This document shows positions 25,446-34,208 of a DNA stretch of 64,000 nt, one piece after another. The stretch's first letter is position 1; every line of letters starts with the position of its first letter. The stretch comes from Pseudomonadota bacterium (GTDB lineage: Bacteria; Desulfobacterota; Desulfobulbia; Desulfobulbales; Desulfurivibrionaceae), in NCBI GenBank assembly GCA_018830485.1, contig JAHJRQ010000013.1, positions 62,001 to 126,000 on the forward strand, written 5' to 3'. The notes under the pieces were generated by a model that saw only the letters and a program-made list of their open reading frames with translations, was not told the DNA's origin and made no database searches. Position numbers and translations under genes: made by a program.

Positions 25446-26639
25446 ATGAAGATGAATGTATGCAGGGAGATAACCCTGCCGGACCCGGTCCGGGTGGAAC
25501 TCTACCGGCGCACCCCCGAACTGGGGCCGCGACTGCTTTTCTTCAGCGGCGGCAGCGCCCTGCGGGGCGTAAGCCGGGAACTGATCCGCTACACCCATAA
25601 CTCCTGCCACATCATGACCGCCGTCGATTCCGGCGGCAGTTCGGCCACCCTGCGGCAGGCTTTTTCCATGCCCTCCATCGGCGATATCCGGGCCAGGCTC
25701 ATGGATTTGGCCGACCAGAGCGTGCAGGGCAACCCGGAGATGTACCGCCTCTTTGCCTACCGCTTTCCCAAGGAGGCCGGGCAAGAGATGCTCCTCGCCG
25801 AACTGAAGGGCATGATTGGCGGTCGGCACCGGCTGGTGTCAGCCATCCCCGACCCCTTGCGCAAGATTGTTCGCCATCACCTGAAGATCTTCCTGTCTCG
25901 GATGCCGGAAAACTTCGACCTGCGGGGGGCCAGCATCGGGAATCTGGTACTCACCGCCGGGTATCTGGACAACGGCCGCCACCTCGACCCGGTGATCTTT
26001 CTCTTTTCGAAACTGGTCGAGGCGCGGGGCACGGTCCGGCCGGTGCTCAACCGCTATTTGCATCTGGGGGCGATGCTTGCCGACGGCCAGGTTGTGGTGG
26101 GCCAGCACCTGCTCACCGGCAAGGAGGTTCCGCCTCTTGACAAGAAAATCGCCCACCTCTTTCTGACCATGACAACCTCTCCCACCAGCAGGGGCGAGGT
26201 TTGGCCACGGGTGCGTGATAAGCTCCCCGAGCTGATTCTCTCCGCTCAACTGATCTGTTATCCCATGGGAAGTTTCTATTCCAGCCTCATCGCCAGCCTG
26301 TTGCCGGAGGGGGTGACCGAGGCCATCCAGAAAAATGTCTGCCCAAAGGTCTATATCCCCAGCATGGGAAGAGACCCGGAGGCAGTTGGCCTGAGCCTCA
26401 TGGACCAGATCGAAACCCTGCTGCGCTACCTGAAGAAAAACAACCCCGGCATTCCAACCCGTCAGGTATTGAATTGTGTTCTGGTTGACTCAAAAAATGG
26501 AATCTACTCCGGGGAAGTGGACGAAGAAAGGCTTATGGAATTGGACATTCAATTAATCGACTGTCCGCTGGTCAGTGAAGAAAGCGCCCCCTACTGCGAG
26601 CCTGGATTACTGGTCCCCCTGCTGCTCTCGCTATCGTAA
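25446..26639 (+). CDS. GAK system CofD-like protein
   Basis: A 397-residue protein of the CofD/YvcK superfamily. The family nucleotide-binding start LLFFSGGSALRGVSRELI and TAVDSGGSSATLRQAF are clear. CofD itself transfers a phospholactyl- or phosphoenolpyruvyl-type group from a dinucleotide in coenzyme F420 synthesis; no other F420 gene lies here, so this member has another substrate. It begins 18 bases after the kinase gene. Together with a kinase, an ATP-grasp enzyme and a hydrolase it suggests a phosphodiester-containing product. Confidence 0.8.
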   Translation: MKMNVCREITLPDPVRVELYRRTPELGPRLLFFSGGSALRGVSRELIRYTHNSCHIMTAVDSGGSSATLRQAFSMPSIGDIRARLMDLADQSVQGNPEMYRLFAYRFPKEAGQEMLLAELKGMIGGRHRLVSAIPDPLRKIVRHHLKIFLSRMPENFDLRGASIGNLVLTAGYLDNGRHLDPVIFLFSKLVEARGTVRPVLNRYLHLGAMLADGQVVVGQHLLTGKEVPPLDKKIAHLFLTMTTSPTSRGEVWPRVRDKLPELILSAQLICYPMGSFYSSLIASLLPEGVTEAIQKNVCPKVYIPSMGRDPEAVGLSLMDQIETLLRYLKKNNPGIPTRQVLNCVLVDSKNGIYSGEVDEERLMELDIQLIDCPLVSEESAPYCEPGLLVPLLLSLS

Positions 26640-26649
26640 ACAGACCATC

Positions 26650-26958
26650 ATGACCGAAGAGGAAAGAATGATTACGCCGCACGGCGGGCAAGAACCCGAC
26701 CAAAAAAGCCTGGAAAGCATTGTCGACGACCTGGCCATGCAATTCCGGGTTCCGCCGGAAACCATCAGACCGTTATTGCTCTGCGCTTACCAGGAGCTCA
26801 TGACAGAGGCGGTGGTCAAGGATTTCGTCTCCATCTTTGCCATGCGCATGGTGCGTGACCGATTTGAAGCGCAGGGGAATGGCGGCGAGTGGCACGGCAA
26901 ATACCGCAAACCGAACCCTTTTTCCCTGAAGCAGTCGACCAACAGGATACACATTTGA
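26650..26958 (+). CDS. Small DUF3562-like protein closing the GAK cluster
   Basis: About 102 residues starting MTEEERM at 26650. The middle, LAMQFRVPPETIRPLLLCAY to FAMRMVRDRFEA, resembles the DUF3562 pattern of small helical proteins, an assignment I hold loosely. It starts 10 bases after the CofD-like gene and ends before a hairpin at 27005, so it is probably the last gene of the operon. Nothing catalytic is visible. Confidence 0.55.
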   Translation: MTEEERMITPHGGQEPDQKSLESIVDDLAMQFRVPPETIRPLLLCAYQELMTEAVVKDFVSIFAMRMVRDRFEAQGNGGEWHGKYRKPNPFSLKQSTNRIHI

Positions 26959-27004
26959 TGTCAGATGTCGACGGTGTGCGCTGCATCGGCTACCTCATGC
27001 AGGG

Positions 27005-27046
27005 CCAGCAGGGTGTTGAAAAACTCGTTTTTCGATGCCCTGCTGG
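27005..27046. terminator. Hairpin after the GAK cluster
   Basis: CCAGCAGGG (27005-27013) pairs with CCCTGCTGG (27038-27046); inside, GTTGAAAAACTCG and GTTTTTCGAT extend the stem. It lies 47 bases after the last GAK gene and ahead of the convergent adenine deaminase gene. The rest of the 202-base gap holds nothing I recognise. Confidence 0.55.
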
Positions 27047-27160
27047 CGATCCAAGGATGGATCGCCAATTTCGAGAGCTTTAAGCGCTAATTCGTTGAAA
27101 TTGCGAGATCGGACAAAATCCACCTCCTGCTGAGGCAGAATCGTTGATTCCCAGGGGATC

Positions 27161-28786
27161 TCAGACAAAGAGATCGGTCAATGCGAATCCTTTCCCGTCA
27201 AAAAGGCCCAAGTCGGTAATCTTCAAGGCGGGGATCACTGGCAGGGCCAGGAAGGCCATGGTCATGAAGGGGGTATGCAGGATGCAGCCGTTTTGCTTGA
27301 CCCGCTGCTCGATTACACTGTAATTCCTCGCCATCTCCTCGCAACTGTCCAAGCCCATGAGGCCTGCCACCGGCAGCGCCATGAGCCTTTCCTCCTCGCC
27401 CTGCACAAAACAGATGCCGCCACCGCTTTCCGCAAGCAGATGCACGGCCCGGGCCAGATCCGCGTCGTTGCTGCCGATGGCGATGAGGTTGTGGGAGTCG
27501 TGGGCGATGGAAGAGGCCATGGCCCCGTGCTTCAAGCCGAATCCCCGGACAAAGCCGATGGCCGGAGGCGCCGGCGCATAGCGGTTCAGGACCAGAATCT
27601 TCAGCAGGTCGGTGGCCGGGTCCGGTTCGACCAGGGCGCTGCCCACCGGGACAGTATATTCCCCGGCCCCGGTAACGATCTGGCCGTCCGTCACCTCGAT
27701 GACTTTGAGCCGCGCTCCCCTCGCCTCCACCCGCAGTTGCCCGGCCGTTAGCGGAGCGGGGTTGAAATGGTTGATCGCCCGCGGCTGGACCGCCTCAAAA
27801 AGCGGTTCCCCCTTGTCGCTGACCATCTTCTCGCCATTGATCCATACAGCGCGCACCTCCATGCGCTCAAGGTCGTCAACCACGATGAAGTCCGCCGGAT
27901 CACCCTGTTGCAGCAACCCGACATCGAGCCGGTAATGGCGCACCGGATTGACGCAACCGCATTGCAGGAGATCAAAGATATCATGCCCCAGCCTGAGCCC
28001 CTCTTTGATCAGCAGATTGATATGGCCCCGGGCCAGGTCCGCGGGCTTGATATCGTCGGTGCAGAGCATGCATTGATCGGAATGACTGGTGATGAGCGGA
28101 TGCAGCACTTCGAAATCACGGGCGCTTGAGCCCTGGCGCAGCATGATTTTCATGCCCAGACCCAATTTCTCGTAGCACTCCTCCAATGTGCCCGATTCAT
28201 GATCCGTGGAAATTCCGGCCTTGACATATGCAGCCAACGCATCCCCGCGCAAGCCGGGGCCGTGGCCGTCCACCCTTTTGCCCATCTTCGCGGCGGCGGA
28301 GAGCTTGGCCATGACCTCCGGGTCCCGGTTGATGACCCCGGGGAAATTCATCATCTCGGCAAGAAAATGGATATCGTTGCGCTTGAGCAACGCTGCCACG
28401 TCCCGGGCCGATAACGCGGCGCCGGAATTTTCAAAAACGGTGGCTGGCACGCAGGAGGGCGCGCCGAAATAAAACTTGAGCGGCGCCTGCCGGCCATTGG
28501 CGATCATAAAATCGATGCCGGCAATGCCGAGGACATTGGCGATCTCATGGGGATCGGCCACCACCGCCACCGTGCCGTGGCAAACCGCTTTTGCCGCAAA
28601 GGCGGCCGGGGTCAGCATGGAGCTTTCGATATGGATGTGGGAGTCGATCAGGCCGGGCAGGATAAAGGGGCCTTCGACCGCAGGGTCGGGAAGAATATCA
28701 ACGATTCGGCCCTGAGCGATTATAAGGGTCCCGGGAAATTGTTTACGGGCCACAGGGTCAACAATGATTCCGGATCTCTTTTCCAT
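27161..28786 (-). CDS. ade: Adenine deaminase
   Basis: A 541-residue amidohydrolase that converts adenine to hypoxanthine and ammonia in purine salvage. The metal-binding motif PGLIDSHIHIESSMLTP and the adenine-deaminase-type VADPHEIANVLGI are present, as are GHGPGL and STDHESG. ATG 28786 follows AGGAGAG by 3 bases. The length is normal for Ade. It is monocistronic. With the 5'-nucleotidase-like enzyme it could salvage adenine compounds taken apart for phosphate, an inference from proximity. Confidence 0.9.
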   Translation of the reverse strand: MEKRSGIIVDPVARKQFPGTLIIAQGRIVDILPDPAVEGPFILPGLIDSHIHIESSMLTPAAFAAKAVCHGTVAVVADPHEIANVLGIAGIDFMIANGRQAPLKFYFGAPSCVPATVFENSGAALSARDVAALLKRNDIHFLAEMMNFPGVINRDPEVMAKLSAAAKMGKRVDGHGPGLRGDALAAYVKAGISTDHESGTLEECYEKLGLGMKIMLRQGSSARDFEVLHPLITSHSDQCMLCTDDIKPADLARGHINLLIKEGLRLGHDIFDLLQCGCVNPVRHYRLDVGLLQQGDPADFIVVDDLERMEVRAVWINGEKMVSDKGEPLFEAVQPRAINHFNPAPLTAGQLRVEARGARLKVIEVTDGQIVTGAGEYTVPVGSALVEPDPATDLLKILVLNRYAPAPPAIGFVRGFGLKHGAMASSIAHDSHNLIAIGSNDADLARAVHLLAESGGGICFVQGEEERLMALPVAGLMGLDSCEEMARNYSVIEQRVKQNGCILHTPFMTMAFLALPVIPALKITDLGLFDGKGFALTDLFV

Positions 28787-28897
28787 CAACTCTCCTGAAA
28801 ACGACAGAGGCGGGGAGAAGAAAGACCCGGGAGACCAGCCCTCATGCCGGACAACCTGACCGGGCCTCCCGAGCCTTTTCTAAATCACTCGGCTCGC

Positions 28898-29383
28898 TTA
28901 TTCGCGAACCCAGTTGAGGCGGATGCTTTTTTCTCCATCGCCGTAGGCGAAATCAAGCTCCCCCTGATAGGCATTATTCAAGGCCTCGCCGATCCGCCGG
29001 GCCAGATGGATGCCTGTGGTGGTTACAATGGTGCGCTCCTTTTCCTCAGTAATTGCCATGAGCCGCTCCATGGGATGCGCTTTTTTCTCCTGGGCTTCCA
29101 GGTTACGGATCAGATTCGTGATCTCCTCATGATGGGTTGCGAAAAATCCCCCCCGGATCTCCAGGGTGCCGGCAGGAAAATTATCCTTGATGCGCTGACA
29201 GGCCGGGCACACAATGGCATGGGCATTCACCGCCGGTTCCCACCACGCCCAGCGCCCCTCCAGGAACACGGCGTTGCATTGGCTGCACACCGTGGGCTCC
29301 GGCAATTTCCGCCGCTCATGATAGGTGTCATGCCGCTTTTCCTGAATCAGCCGGTCTCTTCTTCCAAATTGGCCTTTGTCCAT
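28898..29383 (-). CDS. BCAM0308-family protein
   Basis: A 161-residue soluble protein. A basic start (GQFGRRDRLIQEKRHDTY) is followed by PTVCSQCNAVFLEGRW and VCPACQRIKDNFPAG, two CxxC pairs that can form a zinc ribbon, and then a helical C-terminal part. ATG 29383 is supported by AAGGAGAG upstream; the longer upstream frame has no site. This matches the BCAM0308 family as I recall it, whose role is unknown but whose zinc ribbon suggests RNA or protein binding. Divergent from the next gene. Confidence 0.7.
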   Translation of the reverse strand: MDKGQFGRRDRLIQEKRHDTYHERRKLPEPTVCSQCNAVFLEGRWAWWEPAVNAHAIVCPACQRIKDNFPAGTLEIRGGFFATHHEEITNLIRNLEAQEKKAHPMERLMAITEEKERTIVTTTGIHLARRIGEALNNAYQGELDFAYGDGEKSIRLNWVRE

Positions 29384-29677
29384 GAGGTTTCTCTCCTTGT
29401 CCTTTGGTTCAGCTTCAGGCAGCACACTTCCTGCACGGGTAGACCAGCCAAGCCGCATTGCCGCAATGGTCATCCCCATGGTTAAATTATACATCCAGCA
29501 GGAGGGGAAAACACAAGAACCAAATCCGTTTTTTTCCGCACCTCCTCCTTCGCCATGCAGGACAAGCAACTTGAGCCATCCTCTTTTTTCAAAAAAATAT
29601 CCCCTTGACATTCCATTTCGCAATGACCGATCATCCTACTACATGATGAATACTTTTTCTGGTTAGGAGGAACACCA

Positions 29678-30166
29678 ATGAACATGACGGAAATCAAGGA
29701 AAAAGCAAAACAGTTGGGCATACAGGCCGGCAAGATGAAGAAGGTGGACCTGATTCGGGCCATCCAGAGCAAGGAGGGAAATTTCCCCTGCTTTGAAACG
29801 GCAAAGGATTACTGCAATCAATTATCCTGCGCCTGGCGGAATGCCTGCTTGCCGGCACAGGGGCTTGAAAAAAAATACGAACAGACCAAGAATCTGTACC
29901 TCAAAAAGATGCGAACCGAGGTGCAAACCCTCGCCGGCACGCTTGCCGACCTTAAAAAGAAATCGCACAAGGCGATGGGCGCCGGCAAAATCGAGGCCCT
30001 TGCCGAAATCCACAAACTTGAAAAGAAGATCGAGGAACTCAAGAAAAATGCACGCGGACTTGCGGCTGCAAGCGAGGATGCCTGGCAGATCACCAAGCAG
30101 GGGGTCGATAAGGCTTGGGATGAATTGCGCACCTCAGCCAAGAAGGCCATGGCGAAATTCAGTTGA
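29678..30166 (+). CDS. SAP-domain-like protein with helical tail
   Basis: A 162-residue protein. Residues 3-35 (IKEKAKQLGI and KMKKVDLIRAIQ) match the SAP/Rho-N helix-extension-helix used for nucleic-acid binding, followed by FPCF and CNQLSCAWRNACL with several cysteines. The C-terminal 100 residues are lysine- and alanine-rich helices, likely coiled coil. A perfect AGGAGG lies 7 bases before ATG 29678. The 294-base region upstream, between divergent genes, shows nothing else. Function unknown; DNA or RNA association is likely. Confidence 0.65.
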   Translation: MNMTEIKEKAKQLGIQAGKMKKVDLIRAIQSKEGNFPCFETAKDYCNQLSCAWRNACLPAQGLEKKYEQTKNLYLKKMRTEVQTLAGTLADLKKKSHKAMGAGKIEALAEIHKLEKKIEELKKNARGLAAASEDAWQITKQGVDKAWDELRTSAKKAMAKFS

Positions 30167-30223
30167 AAGGGTGTCGTCTTGGCTGCGGCACACCGTCCGG
30201 TTGGGTGATCGCTCCGGGATAAT

Positions 30224-30892
30224 TCACGGGGAAATGGCGAAATCCCAGCCCATCTCAACTGCCAGCCACTGCGGAAGAAGCATGAGAGAGCTGGCAAAAT
30301 CCATGCCAGCCGCCTCGATATGATCCCGCATGACCAAAGAAAACGGGCCTGCCGCCGCCACCACGGATTTGAGCACCACCGGAGCATCATCGTGCGATTC
30401 CGGATCGTTCGCAGACCAGCATGATCGAGGAGGCGACGAGACGAAATGCGCTCGGCACACCACCGGCCGCACGGGATAAACGCAGCAGACGCCATCCACC
30501 ACCAGGGGGCAGCAATGCTCGTAAGCGGAAAGATCCGCCTGCCCGCCGGTGGCGCCCGACGGCCTGCCCGGCCTGGAATTGTCCCACTCATGCCATTGTT
30601 TGGTGCGCAGCCGCAGAGCGTCAATCTGCCCGGCGGACAATTCCCGCTTGATGTATTGCACCAAGGCCTGGGCCTCGACAATATTGGTCAGGATATGATA
30701 CCGGCAGCAATGGCAACACCCCGACCCGCAACTTGAAACAACGCCGTCTTCGCTGCGCAGCCGAGCCAATTCGCAGGCAGTGACGGCATCCACGGAAGAA
30801 TACACGCCGTTGGCAAAACTCTCTGCCGAGGCAAGTGGAACACCACCCCCGAACTCCTTGGGGCTCACCCTGCATGTGCTGTCTTCAATCAA
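30224..30892 (-). CDS. YkgJ-family cysteine cluster protein
   Basis: A 222-residue protein with the pattern of YkgJ-type metal-binding proteins: SCGSGCCHCCRYHI (five close cysteines) and, about 65 residues on, CCPLVVDGVCCVYPVRPVVC. These cysteines probably hold zinc or an iron-sulfur cluster. No membrane segment is seen. It stands alone, converging on the SAP-domain gene with a 57-base gap. The biochemical role of the family is not settled. Confidence 0.75.
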   Translation of the reverse strand: MIEDSTCRVSPKEFGGGVPLASAESFANGVYSSVDAVTACELARLRSEDGVVSSCGSGCCHCCRYHILTNIVEAQALVQYIKRELSAGQIDALRLRTKQWHEWDNSRPGRPSGATGGQADLSAYEHCCPLVVDGVCCVYPVRPVVCRAHFVSSPPRSCWSANDPESHDDAPVVLKSVVAAAGPFSLVMRDHIEAAGMDFASSLMLLPQWLAVEMGWDFAISP

Positions 30893-31139
30893 TCGGGGCC
30901 TTCTCCTTTTTGGGCCGAAAAATTTCGGCGGACAACGAGCAGAGGGGCACCTTACTGCAAGATGCAGGGAAAGGCACTGCTTAATTCCGGATCATCATCG
31001 AGGCTTCTCTGCAAAAAACGAGCCACCGCCTCTCTCCCCCGCCCCGTTTCACTACGCCTTACTGCGGTGCGAAGCGATCCTTGGCCTTGGTCTTTACCGC
31101 CAGCAGAAAATCGGCCGTCTTCTCCTGCATGAAAAGGGG

Positions 31140-31264
31140 TGCTTGCTGGGGCCAACCCAGAAAATGCTGCCGGAGATGATGTGGGTGGTGCTCACCGGCA
31201 TGCCGAAATGGCGGTCACACAGAGGACGATGGACGATCAACCGATACCCGCCCCATACCGCCAA
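31140..31264 (-). pseudogene. Decayed fragment of a PiT-type phosphate permease
   Basis: Read on the minus strand, 31213 to about 31160 encodes HFGMPVSTTHIISGSIFWVG. GxPVSTTHxxxG is the signature of PiT inorganic phosphate transporters. Upstream in a neighbouring frame SSIVLCVTAI resembles the preceding transmembrane helix, and downstream the frame soon stops, so only a frameshifted scrap remains. The rest of the 30893-31276 gap holds no intact gene. It suggests a low-affinity phosphate permease was lost here. Confidence 0.5.
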
Positions 31265-31276
31265 AATAGTCAGTTA

Positions 31277-31295
31277 CCCCCGGCAAGGCCGGGGG
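31277..31295 (-). terminator. GC-rich hairpin after the VWA-OmpA gene
   Basis: CCCCCGGC pairs with GCCGGGGG (31277-31295) around a 3-base loop, 16 bases beyond the stop of the VWA-OmpA gene on the minus strand. A short T-containing stretch follows in that direction (AACTGACTATTTT). It probably terminates that gene. Confidence 0.6.
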
Positions 31296-31310
31296 ATTGC
31301 CTTAACGAAA

Positions 31311-33344
31311 TTACTCCGTATACTGGAGATTGATGATCACCGTCCGGTTGAGCGATCTCCCCTCGGGCAGGCTGTTGTCGTAGGGCGGATTATTGGGGCC
31401 GTTGCCCGCATGGGTTATCTGGGCCTCCCCGGCTATTCCGCTCTGTACGGTGGAATCGTACACCGCTTTTGCCCTCCGTCCGGACAATTCAATGTTGTAT
31501 TTTTCCTTGCCGATGATGTCGGTGTGCCCGGCGATATCCATGGCAGCCCCCTTGAGCTCCGCAACCCGAGCGAGCACCCGGTTGACGATGATCTGGTTGC
31601 GATCCTTCAGATCGGCCCGGTCGAAGTCAAAGAGGATCAATCCATATTTCTCCACCACCTTGTTCCCGATCTTCTGGGCGGTGCGCTCCTCCCGTCGGCT
31701 AAAATTGATCGCGATCGGAGCGGAGGCGGTGCTGAACACGTTGCCTTCCTTGTCTTTCACCTCAAGATCGGCGCTGACCTGCCCCAGCTGGACAAGGGTA
31801 CCCAATCCCAGCGTTTCCAGGGCAAAGGCCACCTCCGCCGGCGGAGCGCCCGCGCCCTCCCTGGTCGCCAGCACCTTGTCGGCGCCCAGCAGCCTCAGTT
31901 GCCAGCGCACGATCTCGGTTTCCCCCTGCAGGGTGGGAGCGAACCGCAACTCCTTGGTATCGGCTTGCTCCTGCACATAGGTGCTCTTGATGGTGTCCAG
32001 GATGGCGGGATGATCGGAGAGAATCTCAACCCGCTGATTTTCAACAACGCCTTCCGGCACCCGGCTGGTGCTGGGCGCGGCAGGAAGGTTCCGGGCCTTG
32101 ATCTCCATCCGTGACAGATCAATACCCCACACGGACTCAAAATAGGCGAAAACCGCTTCGGCCCGGTCCTTTGCCAGTCCGATCTTCCCTTTTTCCACGC
32201 CGCTGTCGGAGTTGCAGCCCACCAGGGTTATCCGGGCATCGGGGTTGGCTTGCAACCGTTTGCCGATGACGTTCAGGACCTGATGGTGTTTCTCCATCGT
32301 GCCCTTCAGCTTCTCTTCGGAAAAGTTTGCGGTCTCCGCCGAAGCCAGGGCGACGTATCTTTCTGGGATACGGCTTTTTCCGGTGTCGAAATAGACATGG
32401 TTCAGCATGGGAGAGCTGTCCACCACGGTAATCTCCTCGATATTCACCGCACCAGGCGCGCTGACCAAGGTTCCGGCTGGAGGGGCAAGGAACCGGTAGG
32501 TGACCAGGTAACGGTGGAAGATGGTGGTGGAGAATCTCTTGAGAATGGGCAGAAAATCATTGGCCGAGGTGGCCTTGCGGATCATGCCGTTATGGCCCTG
32601 GGCAAATGAGGTCAGGAATAGGTCCAGGCCGGGTTTGTCCATGTAATCCACGGCATAGGCGGAGAAATTCTTCACACCCTTGGCCGCCACGCTCACCTGA
32701 TCACTTTTCAGCGTGCTATTGATGTCTTCGCCGTCGGAAAAAACGAGCATGAACTTCTGGCTGTCCGCGGGCATCTGGCGAATAATCTCCAGCCCCTTGT
32801 GCATGCTGTCATAGAGATAGGTGCCATCTGTGGTGGCAGGAAAAAAACTGCCCCGCAAAAATTCGCTCAAGGCCGGAATCTCGCTTGCCTGGAAGGTCCG
32901 GGTGGAGACCCTGGGTTGTTTCGTCCCCGGATCGACAAAGGTGACAACATGGACAGTGTCAATGGGCCGGACCAGGGAAAGAAAGCTGTCCATGGCGGCA
33001 AGCAGCGGCTCCACCGCCTTGCGCTGCTCCATGGAATAGGAGTTGTCCACCACCAGCACGATATTGAGGCCGATGTTCCGTTGCTCCTGGACATCCTCCA
33101 CCGAAATGATCTTCGCGGTTTTCAACCCTTGCTTGATGGAAAAATCCTCTTTCTGCAAGCCCAAAATAGCATCCCCGGACTTGTCCTGCACCGAGACCAG
33201 AACCTTGCCCTGCTCAAGCGGCTGAAAGCTCAGCTTCGCCTGCTGGCGGAGAGTCTGCACCTCAAGGGCGTCAAGGGCCAGCCCCACGCCCACCCATGAA
33301 AATACGGCCAGCAACAAACAAAAAAAACCAACGATTTTTTTCAT
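31311..33344 (-). CDS. Secreted VWA-domain protein with two OmpA-like domains
   Basis: A 677-residue protein with a signal peptide (MKKIVGFFCLLLAVFSWVG). A von Willebrand A domain (about 80-270) has the metal motif DNSYS and later FSDGED. Two OmpA-type peptidoglycan-binding domains follow: one from NHVYFDTGKS (about 335-450) and one at the C-terminus with LILFDFDRADL, AGHTDIIGKEKYN and RSLNRTVII. ATG 33344 follows AGGAGG; the longer upstream start lacks a site. It is probably anchored to the cell wall in the periplasm. Two OmpA domains in one protein is uncommon. Confidence 0.8.
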   Translation of the reverse strand: MKKIVGFFCLLLAVFSWVGVGLALDALEVQTLRQQAKLSFQPLEQGKVLVSVQDKSGDAILGLQKEDFSIKQGLKTAKIISVEDVQEQRNIGLNIVLVVDNSYSMEQRKAVEPLLAAMDSFLSLVRPIDTVHVVTFVDPGTKQPRVSTRTFQASEIPALSEFLRGSFFPATTDGTYLYDSMHKGLEIIRQMPADSQKFMLVFSDGEDINSTLKSDQVSVAAKGVKNFSAYAVDYMDKPGLDLFLTSFAQGHNGMIRKATSANDFLPILKRFSTTIFHRYLVTYRFLAPPAGTLVSAPGAVNIEEITVVDSSPMLNHVYFDTGKSRIPERYVALASAETANFSEEKLKGTMEKHHQVLNVIGKRLQANPDARITLVGCNSDSGVEKGKIGLAKDRAEAVFAYFESVWGIDLSRMEIKARNLPAAPSTSRVPEGVVENQRVEILSDHPAILDTIKSTYVQEQADTKELRFAPTLQGETEIVRWQLRLLGADKVLATREGAGAPPAEVAFALETLGLGTLVQLGQVSADLEVKDKEGNVFSTASAPIAINFSRREERTAQKIGNKVVEKYGLILFDFDRADLKDRNQIIVNRVLARVAELKGAAMDIAGHTDIIGKEKYNIELSGRRAKAVYDSTVQSGIAGEAQITHAGNGPNNPPYDNSLPEGRSLNRTVIINLQYTE

Positions 33345-33430
33345 ACTCTTCCTCCTGTGGCGGATGCGGCAGTGCATCATACGGCAAGGGTATCGCAAAC
33401 TGTTTCTATATAAAAGGGGGGTGAATCAAC

Positions 33431-34090
33431 TTATTCCGGAGGAGTGTCGGAAAGCCCTCTGCCGATGGCATACTTGATCAGATCGGCAACGCGTTTAATG
33501 TTGAGCTTTTTCATCATGTTGGCCCGATGGTGCTCCACGGTCCGTTTGCTGATATCGAGCTTGTCGGCGATGTCCCGGCTCGTTACCCCCTCGGCCACCA
33601 GTTGCAGGATCTGCTTTTCCCTCGGGGTCAGGATCTCGCCGAACCCATCGCCGCGGCGGCTGCAGGAGGCGATGACGTCCTCGGGAAATTCTCCGGCCAG
33701 ATTGGGGGAAATGTATAATTCGCCCTGACGGACCCTGGCGATGGCGGGCAGCAGCTCGGTGTCGGAATCCTCCTTGAGCAGATAGCCGTCCGCCCCGGAG
33801 GCAAAGGAAGAACAGAGGTACTGCTCGCCCTTGTGCATGGTCAGCATGAGCACCCGAATCGCAGGACAGATCTTGCGCACCTCGCGGATCGCCTCGATCC
33901 CTCGCAGGTTGGGCATGGAGATGTCGAGAATGACAAGATCGGCCGGGATGGTTTTCAACAGCGCGATGAGCTCAAGGCCGTCGGCCGCCTCGCCGACCAC
34001 CTTGAGCGCGGGATCCTGTTCAATCATTTTCTTGACCCCATGCCGGATCAGGGCATGATCATCAGCCAGCACTATACGACAGACACCCAT
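33431..34090 (-). CDS. NarL/FixJ-family response regulator
   Basis: A 219-residue transcription factor. The receiver domain has DDHALIRHG, the phosphoacceptor in LVILDISMPNL and a lysine in YLLKEDSD. A LuxR-type helix-turn-helix follows (LTPREKQILQLVAEG and KTL-like SKRTVEHHRANMMKKL). It lies 86 bases upstream of the VWA-OmpA gene in the same orientation, possibly in one transcript. No kinase is adjacent, so its partner is unknown. Confidence 0.88.
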   Translation of the reverse strand: MGVCRIVLADDHALIRHGVKKMIEQDPALKVVGEAADGLELIALLKTIPADLVILDISMPNLRGIEAIREVRKICPAIRVLMLTMHKGEQYLCSSFASGADGYLLKEDSDTELLPAIARVRQGELYISPNLAGEFPEDVIASCSRRGDGFGEILTPREKQILQLVAEGVTSRDIADKLDISKRTVEHHRANMMKKLNIKRVADLIKYAIGRGLSDTPPE

Positions 34091-34208
34091 GGCAACACCT
34101 CATTGTTCTCCGGAGTCACGGGACAAAACCACCATATATTCCACTGGTTATATACCGTAGTTGCACTTCGGCCGCAGTAAAAATTGAGGCCCGCGACCCG
34201 ACGTTTTT

